DNA from: Thermoleophilia bacterium
GTDB taxonomy: Bacteria > Actinomycetota > Thermoleophilia > RBG-16-64-13
Assembly (NCBI GenBank): GCA_027493445.1
Contig: JAOSKU010000001.1
Span: 3,673,845-3,737,844 of the forward strand
Direction: 5' to 3'
DNA: 64,000 nt
The first letter of the stretch is position 1. The number at the start of each line of letters is the position of its first letter. The translations under genes were made by a program, and so were the position numbers. Under the pieces are notes generated by a model. The model had not been told where the DNA came from. It saw only the letters and a program-made list of their open reading frames with translations, and did no database searches. Below are positions 27,475 to 36,584 of the stretch, in pieces.

Positions 27475-29097
27475 GTGATCGTCTGGCATGAAGGCGAGGA
27501 GGTCCGCGTCGACGACCGGGGTCGTCTATCTCTCCAGTGCTGGGCGACCTACGTCATCGAGGCCGAGGACGAGATACGGTTGCCGCCCGGCCTTCGCCCC
27601 GAGCTCCTGCCTCGCCACGGAGATGAGCCCTACCGCTATCGGGTGAACTTCGGCGACTACGTGGGCCGGCTATCCCTTGAAGGGCTCGACGTCGCTGTCA
27701 GCTCACCCAAGCTGGACGACGAAGGGTTCGACGCGCTTCTCAGACAGATCACGAGCCGCGTCGCCGAGCTTCCTTTCGACTTCAGTACTCCCGCCTTCGT
27801 GCCCTTCTCGCGCGAGAGCTTCGAGGGCCGCGACCTCCTCTATCACGCCTTCCTCTTCCTTCGCTGGGCGGCTTGGTATGCGACGCCCTCGCTCGGCGAG
27901 CTGTGGGCATCGGTGACGGCGCGACCGCATCGACAGCTCATTCGAGAGGAACGAAGGACGGCGCTCTGGGAGGCGAGGTCCGTGACCCCGCGGACGCTCG
28001 AGCGGATCGCCGCCGATTCCTCCTCGTGGCACCCAGTGGCCGGCAGGAACCGGCTTGCGTCGACGGCTCTGGCGCAGGCTCTCATGATGAACGATATTCC
28101 GCATCTGCCCTTGGAGGTCACCGAGCCCCATACGCGCACGTGCCTGGATACCGACGAGAACCGGTTCGTGAAGCACTTCATCGGTCTTGCCGCCGACCTC
28201 GTCGACCGTGCGGGTCGGCTCCTGGCGGCGGAGCCTTCCGATTCGGCGCTTCTTGGTGACGCCCGGGATCTCGCCATAGAGCTGCGTCTGTTGGCCGCCT
28301 CGGACTGGCTGAGCGAGGTGGGCGAGTTCGAGCGCTTCCCGGTTCATTCCCAGGTCATGCAGAAGCGCTTCGGCTATCGGGAGATGCTCGTGCACTATCT
28401 GGCGCTGGTGCTCGCGAGTCGGTATCCGCTCAAAGCAGCCGACATCACCCGGCTGGTCGAGATGAAGAGCGCCAGCCTCCTGTACGAGTACTGGACGTTC
28501 TTCGAGATCGCCGAGTCCCTCGGGGCGCTGCTCGGTCGGCCGACAGAGGCCGTCAAGACGATAGAGTCGAGCCCCTTCACGACGAAGCTGAGCGAAGGGA
28601 TCAAGCTGAGCTTCCCGGCGACGGCGGAAGGGCTTCCAGTGGAGCTCTGGTACAACCGGACGTTCTCGAGGAAGCGCCCGACGTCCCCATCCTACTCGGT
28701 GCCTCTGCGGCCCGATATCACCCTTCGTGTCGGACCTGAGCTCCACCTGTTCGACGCGAAGTTCCGCGTTGAGCGCTTCGAGGTCACCGAGAACGACCTC
28801 GCCGACGAAGAGGTGGCCGAGACTCGCGGCACCGTGACGCGAGGGTGGTTCAAGCACGCCGACATCCACAAGATGCACGCCTACAGAGATGCCATCGGGG
28901 GTGAGGGGCAGGAGGTGTCTAGCGTCTGGGTGCTCTATCCCGGGACGGAGTTCGCCTTCTTCGCCGAGAGCCGGAAGAAGGTGGACTCGGTTCGTGAACT
29001 CCCGAGGCCCGTACGCGGTGTCGGAGCTATCCCCATGATGCCGGGATCAGCGGGGCGGGGACATTGGGATGTCTTGGATCAGCTGATCCGAGGGTGA
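27475..29097 (+). CDS. McrC-like nuclease (DUF2357 type)
   Basis: GTG start four bases after the McrB-like stop; 540 residues. The N-terminal half follows the DUF2357 pattern ('YRYRVNFGDYVGRL', 'RDLLYHAFLFLRW'). The C-terminal half has the PD-(D/E)XK nuclease signature 'VPLRPDITLRVGPELHLFDAKFR' in order D...DxK, then 'DIHKMHAYRDAI'. McrC-type subunits cut DNA when driven by McrB NTP hydrolysis, usually at modified or foreign DNA. Part of this gene (around 27991-28357) is also present as a fragment at 58358-58733. Confidence 0.85.
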   Translation: MIVWHEGEEVRVDDRGRLSLQCWATYVIEAEDEIRLPPGLRPELLPRHGDEPYRYRVNFGDYVGRLSLEGLDVAVSSPKLDDEGFDALLRQITSRVAELPFDFSTPAFVPFSRESFEGRDLLYHAFLFLRWAAWYATPSLGELWASVTARPHRQLIREERRTALWEARSVTPRTLERIAADSSSWHPVAGRNRLASTALAQALMMNDIPHLPLEVTEPHTRTCLDTDENRFVKHFIGLAADLVDRAGRLLAAEPSDSALLGDARDLAIELRLLAASDWLSEVGEFERFPVHSQVMQKRFGYREMLVHYLALVLASRYPLKAADITRLVEMKSASLLYEYWTFFEIAESLGALLGRPTEAVKTIESSPFTTKLSEGIKLSFPATAEGLPVELWYNRTFSRKRPTSPSYSVPLRPDITLRVGPELHLFDAKFRVERFEVTENDLADEEVAETRGTVTRGWFKHADIHKMHAYRDAIGGEGQEVSSVWVLYPGTEFAFFAESRKKVDSVRELPRPVRGVGAIPMMPGSAGRGHWDVLDQLIRG

Positions 29098-29240
29098 CGA
29101 CTGGGGCGCGGGCGGCCTATCAACGCGGGAGTCTCGTCGACGCACCCTGTCCTGCAACGGATGCCGGGTTCGCGAGCTACCCCGGACGTTCCGTCGACTG
29201 CTTCGGGGCCGGCCATTTGCTGCATTGCATGGCCGTTGCA

Positions 29241-32200
29241 TCAAGGAGAGACCAGCACAATGAAGTCTGCACCATCGGACAGCGATGTGTCGGACAAGAC
29301 CGTGAATAGCTCGCGAAGTGACTGGCCTGTTCGTCCGACGATATCGTGCTCAAGCTCGGCGGCGAACACCTGGGCGCTCAGGCCTGGCTGGACGACGCCG
29401 ATGCTGCCTCGAATGACGGGGTAACGGCGAGTCCAGGGCGGCTCTGAACCTTCATCGTCTTGATGCGTCAAGCCCAGGCGCCGTCTCAGTACGTCGATAT
29501 CGTCACTCCCCTCCACCAGTGTGGCGCTGGGGCTGACCTGACCGGTCAGCCGCATTCCCAGCTCACTCCAGAGCGCAGTGCTAGGAAACCACTTTCGACT
29601 CCTCAGTGCTTGTGCGACCACCTCCTGAAAGTCTTTGATGCGTATGCCGGGGGTGGACTGACCGGAAGCTTTGGCGTGCCACAGCCCGAGATGCACCTCG
29701 CCGGTGGCCAGCTCCTCAACCACCAGGTAGTCGGCAATTTCGCCTGCGCCGTCGTTGCAGATGATCCAACGGTTTGTTCCGCGTCGGATCCGACTGCGCA
29801 GATAGCTCTCGAGACGTTCATGCACGGAGATCTCGCCCGACGCACGAGCCCGAGCTGTTCGTCGCGTTTCCGCTGTGATGTCCACTCCCGACCAGTCGAC
29901 CGGCACTAGCATACGCATGTCAGATGGTGACAGGGACCCCCTGGACTCGTATCGAACGGCGCCCACGGTTGTTGTGCCGTCCAGGAAATAGATCGTCGGG
30001 GGCTGCTGCTCTAGAAGTTCGGCCAGGGATTCGGTATTCCCGTAGCCCCGGCGGACGTGAAGATCACGGGTAGCCGTGATGCGCCCCGTGACGTCAATGT
30101 GGGCCTCCCACACGCACATTCTTCGATCGTTGGCCCGGTCGTTGAAAACGCCGACGATGCGCAAGGGATTGCCGTGAGCCGTCTCAACGTTGTGGAGGGT
30201 TTCCGTCGGGTCGTCATTCACATAAAGGTCAAGATCCTCGATTGCACCCAGGCGGGCGGTGCCGTCCCACAACTCCAGCCCGATTCCCAGCATCGCCGGG
30301 TAGATCTCGGCTGCCAACGGACGTGTATCCGGCCAGTCCTCAAGGTGGTGACCTCGATCAACCCCGGGTAGCAGTGGGCCTTGGAGTGACGGCTGGGGAA
30401 ACCATAGTAGTGCGGCTGTGTCATTCATCCAGGCCCTCAGTTCGCGCAGTGGTGCGTAGCGGGATAGCCACAGTTTCGACTTCTCGACTGCGGCACCCGC
30501 GTTGCTAGCACCGGAACTGGTGGTGACCTGGAACATTACGTGCCCGAGCGCCGTGCGCGTCATGTCTACGGCCCGCAGGCCTCGGTCAACGCCGCTTCCC
30601 ATGAAGTTCCGGTACGTGGCCCTACCGCGCGCGGCCGCGTTCGTTGATCGGACCCCGACGGACGAGACAGAAATCCGCTCCAGGCTGTCGAGGTAACTCC
30701 CAAGGCGATCTGGGCCCGCGAGCCGACCAACCCCATCGAGGCCGAGCGCACATTCGAACGACTTCTTGGCCCCATCGCGACCCAGGTTGAGCAGAACGAG
30801 GCCTGGCAGGTCGACACGTGGCGGCTTGCAGTGCGCGACAACGTGAAGATCATAGTTCACATTCGCGAGGGCTGGATCGCTGCTCCATCGTGGTCGTTCG
30901 ACGTAACGCACAACAACAACAAGCAGACGTGCGTCTATGTGTGCGCCGGCGTAGATGACGGTACCGCCCACAAATGCGGCACCGACCTCAAAGTCAGACG
31001 AAAGCTGCTCTCCCAGGAACGGCGGTTCCCAGTCTGAGGGAACCTCATAAACGAAAGCACGTTTTAGAGGGTGGAGATGACCAGGACTAATCTCGGTGCA
31101 GGAGGCTGGGAGCCGCTCGACGAAGTCCCGGTCGAGGCGGTCGAGCGCGATCTCGGTGTCCAGGATGCCCGGGAGCACTTCGGCCCAGTCCGCGTCTTCC
31201 TCGTACAGTTGTCTGACAAGCCCCTTCAGCTCCGGGAACACGTCGGCATCCGCCACTGTGACAAGATGGGACTGCTGCGGATGGGCGCTGCTAACGCGCG
31301 CCAACCTCCCGATGAGCTGGACGGTTGCCGGAAGTGATCGGTGCTTGTCGTGGTATGCGATGATCCGCAACGCTGGAAGGTCGAAACCTTCGCCCAGCAT
31401 GCCAACGACACCGACCGCACGGATCTCCCCGCTGTGTAAGCCTTCGACGACTTGGGACTGGTGTGCCTTGGACAGCCCGTTGTGCAAGAGCGTCAGATCG
31501 ACATCGACTCTTTCGTAGATGGTTTGGAGTTCGTGCAGTCGAGCAATCTTACCGCCGCGCACGAGGAGTACACTTGTTTGGTGATCTTGCCTTGCCAGAA
31601 GCTGGGCTACCTGCTCGGCGATCGCGGTGTCAGATGCCCTTTGGTTGCTCGGGTGCGGTGGCGCCAGCAACACCGGCTGAATCGGTTTGTACAGACCTTC
31701 GTCGAGTGCGCGCCTCAATGGATAGTAGTACTCGAGTGAGCCGGGAACACGCTTCCCGTCGCGCCGTCTGGGCGTTGCTGTAAGCAACAAGGCACGGGCA
31801 GTGATGAAGTGATCGAGTACAGCCTGCCAAGTCTCGGCGGGAGCGTGGTGGGCTTCATCCACGATAATCAAGTCGAACAGGTCTTGTGGTGGAAGACTAC
31901 CTTTCGAATAGTGCGCCGGGCTGATCGAATTCGGGAGCGCGACCACGACGTCGTACGGTTCAAGTGACGTCCAGTCGGCCGCTCTTCCGGACATCTCAAG
32001 AACGCTCGGCGTCCCAATCGACTCGGGAAGGACTCCAACTCGGTGAAGCTGAGCGTACGTCGAGTACTGTTCGCCAAGCTGCGTTCGGATGGCGCGTGAC
32101 GGGGCGAGAACCAAGACCCTGCGCGGCGGGTTACCGCTGAGGAACGGCGCCGCCATCCCCAGCGCTGTCTTACCTGAACCGGTCGGGATGCTTATGACAG

Positions 32201-32474
32201 TTGGCTCTCGATCAGCCAGACTCCAGTGAGCCAACACTGCGCCCAATGCGCCGATCTGCGGGCGCCGCCAACCCTGTGTGGGATTGCCAAGGAGCACAAC
32301 ATGTTCAGCGGCACGCCGATAGAAGCTCGTTTTGTACCTCCCTTGGCCTTGAGTGAAGTGGGAAGTCCTTCGTATCCCACGCGCCGCGGGTCGTCCTCCG
32401 TGATGGTGCCGTGGCCGGAAGTGTCCTTGTCGTGTCCCACGCGCCCGCGGGTCGTCCCATGGGCCGGCGCGCAA
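29241..32474 (-). CDS. DEAD/DEAH SF2 helicase with a long C-terminal region
   Basis: Convergent to the McrBC genes. 1077 residues with Walker A 'SIPTGSGKTALG' (~residue 100), 'IIVDEAHHAPAETW' (~205), 'LLLTATPRRRDGKRV', 'GMLGEGFDLPALRIIAYHD' and motif VI 'QLIGRLAR'. The C-terminal ~600 residues are unlike ordinary helicases. They include a segment ending 'NRWIICNDGAGEIADYLVVEE', 'VHLGLWHAKASGQSTPGIRIKDFQEVVAQA' that may be a nuclease or substrate-binding fold, with an E...HAK arrangement. The first ~35 residues are Arg/Gly/His-rich and poorly conserved in appearance, so the true start may be further downstream. It is probably a stand-alone defence helicase. Confidence 0.82.
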   Translation of the reverse strand: MRAGPWDDPRARGTRQGHFRPRHHHGGRPAARGIRRTSHFTQGQGRYKTSFYRRAAEHVVLLGNPTQGWRRPQIGALGAVLAHWSLADREPTVISIPTGSGKTALGMAAPFLSGNPPRRVLVLAPSRAIRTQLGEQYSTYAQLHRVGVLPESIGTPSVLEMSGRAADWTSLEPYDVVVALPNSISPAHYSKGSLPPQDLFDLIIVDEAHHAPAETWQAVLDHFITARALLLTATPRRRDGKRVPGSLEYYYPLRRALDEGLYKPIQPVLLAPPHPSNQRASDTAIAEQVAQLLARQDHQTSVLLVRGGKIARLHELQTIYERVDVDLTLLHNGLSKAHQSQVVEGLHSGEIRAVGVVGMLGEGFDLPALRIIAYHDKHRSLPATVQLIGRLARVSSAHPQQSHLVTVADADVFPELKGLVRQLYEEDADWAEVLPGILDTEIALDRLDRDFVERLPASCTEISPGHLHPLKRAFVYEVPSDWEPPFLGEQLSSDFEVGAAFVGGTVIYAGAHIDARLLVVVVRYVERPRWSSDPALANVNYDLHVVAHCKPPRVDLPGLVLLNLGRDGAKKSFECALGLDGVGRLAGPDRLGSYLDSLERISVSSVGVRSTNAAARGRATYRNFMGSGVDRGLRAVDMTRTALGHVMFQVTTSSGASNAGAAVEKSKLWLSRYAPLRELRAWMNDTAALLWFPQPSLQGPLLPGVDRGHHLEDWPDTRPLAAEIYPAMLGIGLELWDGTARLGAIEDLDLYVNDDPTETLHNVETAHGNPLRIVGVFNDRANDRRMCVWEAHIDVTGRITATRDLHVRRGYGNTESLAELLEQQPPTIYFLDGTTTVGAVRYESRGSLSPSDMRMLVPVDWSGVDITAETRRTARARASGEISVHERLESYLRSRIRRGTNRWIICNDGAGEIADYLVVEELATGEVHLGLWHAKASGQSTPGIRIKDFQEVVAQALRSRKWFPSTALWSELGMRLTGQVSPSATLVEGSDDIDVLRRRLGLTHQDDEGSEPPWTRRYPVIRGSIGVVQPGLSAQVFAAELEHDIVGRTGQSLRELFTVLSDTSLSDGADFIVLVSP

Positions 32475-32734
32475 ACGTCTTCTTCCCGGCCCGGGCTAGG
32501 CTTGCGTACACACCTCGCCGAGTTGAGCCGTTTCATCTGACCTTGCGGTTCTCCGGAGAGGCAGCCGGGTGTCTACACCTCACACCTAACTCGGTCTCAG
32601 CTGCCCGTACTTTGAGACGCGGTCGGCTACTGCTGGTTGGCTACTATTCCTTCGCTTTGTACTGTTACCGGGCCGGCTGCCGAGCGACCATTTGTGGCAA
32701 TTCGCGTGCCGTCCGCGAAGCAGGGCCGATGCGC
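32475..32734. other. Region without a supported gene; short direct repeat nearby
   Basis: I see no convincing gene here. Just inside and before the helicase start there is a ~20 bp near-identical direct repeat ('tcccacgcgcc..cgggtcgtcc') at about 32375 and 32435, which could be regulatory or chance. Confidence 0.4.
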
Positions 32735-32974
32735 TCAGTGTCTTGAGTCCTTTGGAGGGCACGGGTCGTTGCCCGGAGGGACGGTGTCAGTGTCCCGAAT
32801 CACTCCCTGGCGGTTGTGGATTACTACCTCACCGCCTCCGCCTCGGCCAACGATTTGCTTGGCCCGTGCCTCTGCCTCGGACTGGGTGTCGTGGTGGGAA
32901 CTGGCACGCTCCGCGTTGGGGCCCTTGACGTCCCATCCACCTTTTGGGTTAGGAACTACGTGGCGACGTTCCAT
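32735..32974 (-). CDS. DUF2188-like small protein
   Basis: 79 residues from ATG 32974 with GGAGGT six bases upstream. The sequence 'RRHVVPNPKGGWDVKGPNAERASSHHDTQSEAEARAKQI' and 'GGEVVIHNRQGVIRDTDTVPPGNDP' (read in parts) is the DUF2188 pattern: a compact domain beginning 'HVVP...GW.VK' and ending 'GrI...dt'. Function unknown; such proteins are widespread and often near mobile regions. The longer open frame upstream is not conserved in appearance. Confidence 0.85.
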   Translation of the reverse strand: MERRHVVPNPKGGWDVKGPNAERASSHHDTQSEAEARAKQIVGRGGGGEVVIHNRQGVIRDTDTVPPGNDPCPPKDSRH

Positions 32975-33228
32975 CGCTGACCTCCAAAATACTCTGATAG
33001 AGGATTTCGACAAAGGAAAAGTAGAAGCAATGATACCATCTGTGGCGAATAAAGTGATAGCCAGCAGGGACTTTTCTATGGAGACGCACGGAGGGCAGGA
33101 GATTTTCGCTGAAAGGCATGAGCTGACAATCGCTGCTAGCGGACGAGAGTGGCCTTCCTTGACAGCGAGAACCATGGTCCGGCCGAGCTCGACAAGAAGG
33201 TGAACACAGTTCTTGACATGCTCATCGG

Positions 33229-33522
33229 GTGAATAGCGGCGGCACCAAACTCTCCAAGGGCGACCTCGCCCTGGCCAAGATTTACGCCGCGTGGCCTGAT
33301 GCCATGGACCTCCTCGATTGGGTTGAGCAGAACTCCCTGCCGGTGCCGGAGGTCATGCACGAGTTCGTCGATCCCGACACCGGGGCTCTCTTGGGCGTGA
33401 TCGAAGTCGCCTGGCCCAATGGCCTGCAGGAGGGCCTCGCCCAGCCGGTGGCGGTGCTGCTCCAGGAGCCCGAGTTCGTGCAGCGTGCGGTGAACCAGGC
33501 CGGCTACCTTTACTTCACGTAG
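33229..33522 (+). CDS. Small unknown protein, possibly a C-terminal remnant
   Basis: GTG start, 97 residues: 'LSKGDLALAKIYAAWPDAMDLLDWVE' then 'GALLGVIEVAWPNGLQEGLAQPVAVLL' and 'VQRAVNQAGYLYFT'. The last part looks like the C-terminal tail found on some large defence proteins, where a beta strand 'aeLAWP..kvAVL' is followed by 'A.GW..F'. That suggests the remnant of a larger gene. No good ribosome site was seen. Low confidence on function. Confidence 0.45.
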   Translation: MNSGGTKLSKGDLALAKIYAAWPDAMDLLDWVEQNSLPVPEVMHEFVDPDTGALLGVIEVAWPNGLQEGLAQPVAVLLQEPEFVQRAVNQAGYLYFT

Positions 33523-33667
33523 GTGCAGGCGTTCAAGGAGGACGCGACGGGTCAGGTGCCGGCGGCCGGGGATGACGCTCGTTGACGCTGGGCTGGCGGG
33601 CAGGGCAAATGAAGGCGCCAGAGGTGTGCTTGCCGACGGGCAGTCGGAAAGATACTCTAAGAGCGCC

Positions 33668-34396
33668 ATGCCTCATTACACCAAAGCCCCCATTACTGAG
33701 GCCATCATAGATATACGCGCCGTCCTTCCAGAGGGAATTGACCTGGGAGATATCGATAGGCTCGGCCGGGAGATGCTGCCCGACTATCCCGAGAGACAGG
33801 ATCGCTTCTTGTTTGAGGCTACCGTGCGGGGTGGTGCCGAGGTGGGCGCCCAGGCGAAGCAGACTCGGATCGGGTTCTTATACAGGTCGTTCACCGATCC
33901 GTCCGTGGTCCAGTACCGTCTGGACGGTTTTACGGTCAGCCGACTCACCCCGTATGCAGACTGGCACTCGTTTCGGGAGGAGGCTCGAAGACTGTGGGGC
34001 TTCTACGAGTCGGCGCTGCGGCCCCAGTTAGTTACCCGATTGGCCGTGCGCTACATCAACCGGCTTGATGTACCTGCCTTTCACTTCGAGCTTGCGGAGT
34101 ACCTTGGGGCTTTTCCGCAGCTCCCAGATGGAATTCCTCACCCCATCTCTGGGTTTGTGATGCAGCTTGAGATTCCACAAGCCGATATAGGTGCCACCCT
34201 CTTGCTCAACATCGCAACCGCTGAATCACGATCTCCAGAGGTGACGTCCATCCTTCTAGACATCGATGTGTTTCGTGAGATGGAGATCCGGGGTGACTTT
34301 GGCGGGTTATGGGAAAACCTCAATCAACTGCGCGAGCGGAAGAATACTATCTTCGAGGCCTGTATCACCGATAAGACGAGGAGGCTGATAGCGTGA
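33668..34396 (+). CDS. TIGR04255-family protein (module 1)
   Basis: ATG 33668; 242 residues. The N-terminus 'YTKAPITEAIIDIRAVLPEG' and the central 'RYINRLDVP' with 'LWGFYESALRPQLVTRLAVRYINRL' are the signature of the sporadically distributed TIGR04255 family, whose function is unknown. The stop overlaps the next start by four bases (GTGA). A second family member at 42557-43366 shares 'RYIDRIVW' at the same position and is followed by a comparable set of genes. This points to a repeated functional module. Confidence 0.85.
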   Translation: MPHYTKAPITEAIIDIRAVLPEGIDLGDIDRLGREMLPDYPERQDRFLFEATVRGGAEVGAQAKQTRIGFLYRSFTDPSVVQYRLDGFTVSRLTPYADWHSFREEARRLWGFYESALRPQLVTRLAVRYINRLDVPAFHFELAEYLGAFPQLPDGIPHPISGFVMQLEIPQADIGATLLLNIATAESRSPEVTSILLDIDVFREMEIRGDFGGLWENLNQLRERKNTIFEACITDKTRRLIA

Positions 34397-34674
34397 AATC
34401 CACTGTTGCATGTGGGATGAGCGGCTGCCGGTCGCTGGTCGGCGAGATGCAGCGGGATGAGCTCTCTCAGGGGCCTGACGGGCGGTACATCCGCTCCAAG
34501 CTCGCAGACGTCTACCGGCACGCAAGCGATCGGGCGGAGATCCTTATCCTGGCAGAGGACAGGGAGCCGGTCATCCACCGGGTTCCGGGCAAGAAGGCCG
34601 GCCGAGTTCACCTGCGGCTGAGCCCCAGTACCAAAGGGCGGCCGCGGTCATATCATTCAAATGACTCCGAGTAG
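34393..34674 (+). CDS. Small unknown protein in TIGR04255 module 1
   Basis: GTG start overlapping the upstream stop; 93 residues. Visible pieces: 'RDELSQGPDGRYIRSKLADVYRHASDRAEILILAEDREPVIHRVPGKK' in parts. There is no clear HTH, signal or membrane segment; it may be a small regulatory or antitoxin-like protein. It occupies the position taken by an HTH protein in module 2. Function not known. Confidence 0.65.
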   Translation: MKSTVACGMSGCRSLVGEMQRDELSQGPDGRYIRSKLADVYRHASDRAEILILAEDREPVIHRVPGKKAGRVHLRLSPSTKGRPRSYHSNDSE

Positions 34675-34682
34675 TAACCACG

Positions 34683-35225
34683 ATGCCACCCTGGGAGAGA
34701 ACGGAGGATACGCGGCTCCATCAGGGTGACGTGCTTCTTGAGTGCGAGGTTCTCGTTCCTGGCCCCGAGTATGGTCGGGCGGATGAGCTTGACGTGGAGC
34801 GGGAGCTATTCGATCTCGTCGTGGTCACTCAAACCTGTGACCTCGTGAACCCACCCGCTCCGAGATTCGTGGCGTGTTGCCCCCTTTTCCCACTGGAACT
34901 GTGGCGGGAGGTGAATCCGGATCTCGCGAGCAACAGCAAGCTGAACGAGATCGCGAGCGGACGTCTCCAGGGTCTGCACCTGCTTCCACCTGCCGACCAT
35001 GCCCACGACGAGCTCTGGTGGTCGAGCATGATTGTCGACTTCAGGGACATCTACGATCTTCCTTTCGAGTACCTTTCCCGCAGGGCAGTGCGAACGCGAC
35101 CGAGGCTTCGGCTGGCGTCTCCCTACCTAGAGCACTTCTCGCAGGCGTTCGCCCTACATTTCATGCGGGTTGCCCTACCCCTTCCGCGTCCGAGGTTCAA
35201 AGGCACTTCTGGCCACCAGCCATGA
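34683..35225 (+). CDS. 'QTCD' protein of TIGR04255 module 1
   Basis: ATG 34683; 180 residues. It opens 'RLHQGDVLLECEVL' and has the distinctive 'ELFDLVVVTQTCDLVNPP', followed by a short hydrophobic and charged region. The module 2 protein at 44085 shares the same order: 'WRQGDCL' then 'GLMVATQTCDIVRP'. The strictly matching QTCD with a following hydrophobic residue suggests a shared active or metal site (Asp, Cys), but this is inference. Family name unknown to me. It may be shortened at its C-terminus, because an unrelated ATPase fragment begins right after it. Confidence 0.65.
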   Translation: MPPWERTEDTRLHQGDVLLECEVLVPGPEYGRADELDVERELFDLVVVTQTCDLVNPPAPRFVACCPLFPLELWREVNPDLASNSKLNEIASGRLQGLHLLPPADHAHDELWWSSMIVDFRDIYDLPFEYLSRRAVRTRPRLRLASPYLEHFSQAFALHFMRVALPLPRPRFKGTSGHQP

Positions 35226-35469
35226 CGGTTGCCTGCCCGTGGTCTTCGACGACTCGTTCGCCTACTCCGACCCGGAGCGTGTGCAGACGCTGCAGCGCAT
35301 GTTGGATCTCGGCGCGTCGCGCGGCCTGCAGATCATCGTCCTCACCTGCAATCCGTCCGACTACTCGGCGTTGCGCGCCTGCCAAGTCAACCTTGGCTGG
35401 CAGGCATCGCAACCCGGACCTTGCGGTTTCACTTGGTGGGTCACGCGAACCCGATCAAACGACTGCTGA
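35170..35469 (+). pseudogene. C-terminal fragment of an SbcC/YhaN-like ABC ATPase
   Basis: The translation 'LPVVFDDSFAYSDPERVQTLQRMLDLG' and 'GLQIIVLTCNPSDYSALRA' is the Walker B and C-terminal end of large repair/defence ABC ATPases. The remaining 90% of such a protein is missing and the upstream junction runs into the QTCD gene. A near copy of the last part is at 58734-58850. It is dead by appearance. Confidence 0.75.
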
Positions 35470-35621
35470 ACGACCGTCTCGAAGCCGACGCCACCTGCCT
35501 TCGCGCTCCTGAGGCAGTGAAGCCCGACTTCCCATGCTGCAAAGCGCTGCCGACAACCAGCGGGTTCTGTCATGTGCCTGTTCTACAATGGACGAGACGC
35601 CGGAACTCGGACGGGGGACTC

Positions 35622-36584
35622 GTGACCGCACAGAAGAAGCCACGTCGCACAGACGATCCCTAGGATCTGACCGAGCGGCCCCACACCAAGGCAAAGCTGC
35701 GCCTGCTCGGTGATTACTTCAGCAGGTGGCTCACGATCTGGAATGCTCCGAAGCAACGCGGGTGGGCGTCGAGCGATTGGTACGTGATCGACTTGTTTGC
35801 CGGGCAAGGGAGATACGCCGACGGAGAGGCCCGGGTCAGCGGCTCACCCCTCGTCTATCTGGAACAGATCGCCCGCGTTGGCTCGAAACTGAAGACAAAT
35901 GGAATATGCATCCATCTCTTTCTCGTGGAGAAGAAGCCGAAGAACTACGATCTGCTCAAGAACAATGTGGCCGAGTTCATGGAAACCCATCCCGAGGTCA
36001 AAGAGATTGTCGACGTCAAGCTCATGCAGGGCGACTGCAACAGCCCAGATGTATGGTCAGAGATCTCATCTCTGCCCCTTGCGCGCAAGACACCACTGTT
36101 CATGCTCATCGACCCAACCGGCTTCCAGATTCATCGCCAGACCATGGATCGCCTCGTTGCCGTGGGCGCCGCGAAGGACATCCTATTCAACTACATGGTT
36201 TCGGGCGTCAAGAGGGCGCAGGGCATCGCATCGAAGCCCGAAGAGCAGCTCACGCAACGGGAGCTAACGACGCTGACGACCTACGTCCGCTTCCTCGGGA
36301 AGGACGTCAGGTTGGACGAGGACGCCGAGAGCCCGCAGGAGTATGCGAGCGCCGTTTTCGGGTCGCGCGGGTACTATGTGGTCGCGTACGACATGGACTA
36401 CCCCGGTCGGGTAGGCACGCTTTACTACCTGCTCTTCGTCACGAAGAACAAGAAGATCGCCGACATGGCACGAGTGATGTTCGGCGCCGCCAAGAAGCAG
36501 AACTATGACGGCCAACTGCGCTTGGGGGACACTGAGCAGTTCACGGCCGAAATTACGTTCATCGCGCCGGATGGCGCCGCATGA
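35622..36584 (+). pseudogene. tcmP: Three-Cys-motif partner protein TcmP with an in-frame TAG
   Basis: GTG 35622 begins 'VTAQKKPRRTDDP', then TAG (35661-35663), then continues in the same frame: 'DLTERPHTKAKLRLLGDYFSRWL', 'YVIDLFAGQGRY', 'LMLIDPTGFQ' style (here 'FMLIDPTGFQIHRQTM') and 'YYLLFVTKNKKI'. This is the TcmP family, with a methyltransferase-like Rossmann core. In the partial copy at 59076 the stop position is TGG (Trp), so TAG is a G-to-A change. A start downstream (GTG 35784) would lose the conserved N-terminus. The stop overlaps the ATG of the partner gene (ATGA). Confidence 0.85.
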
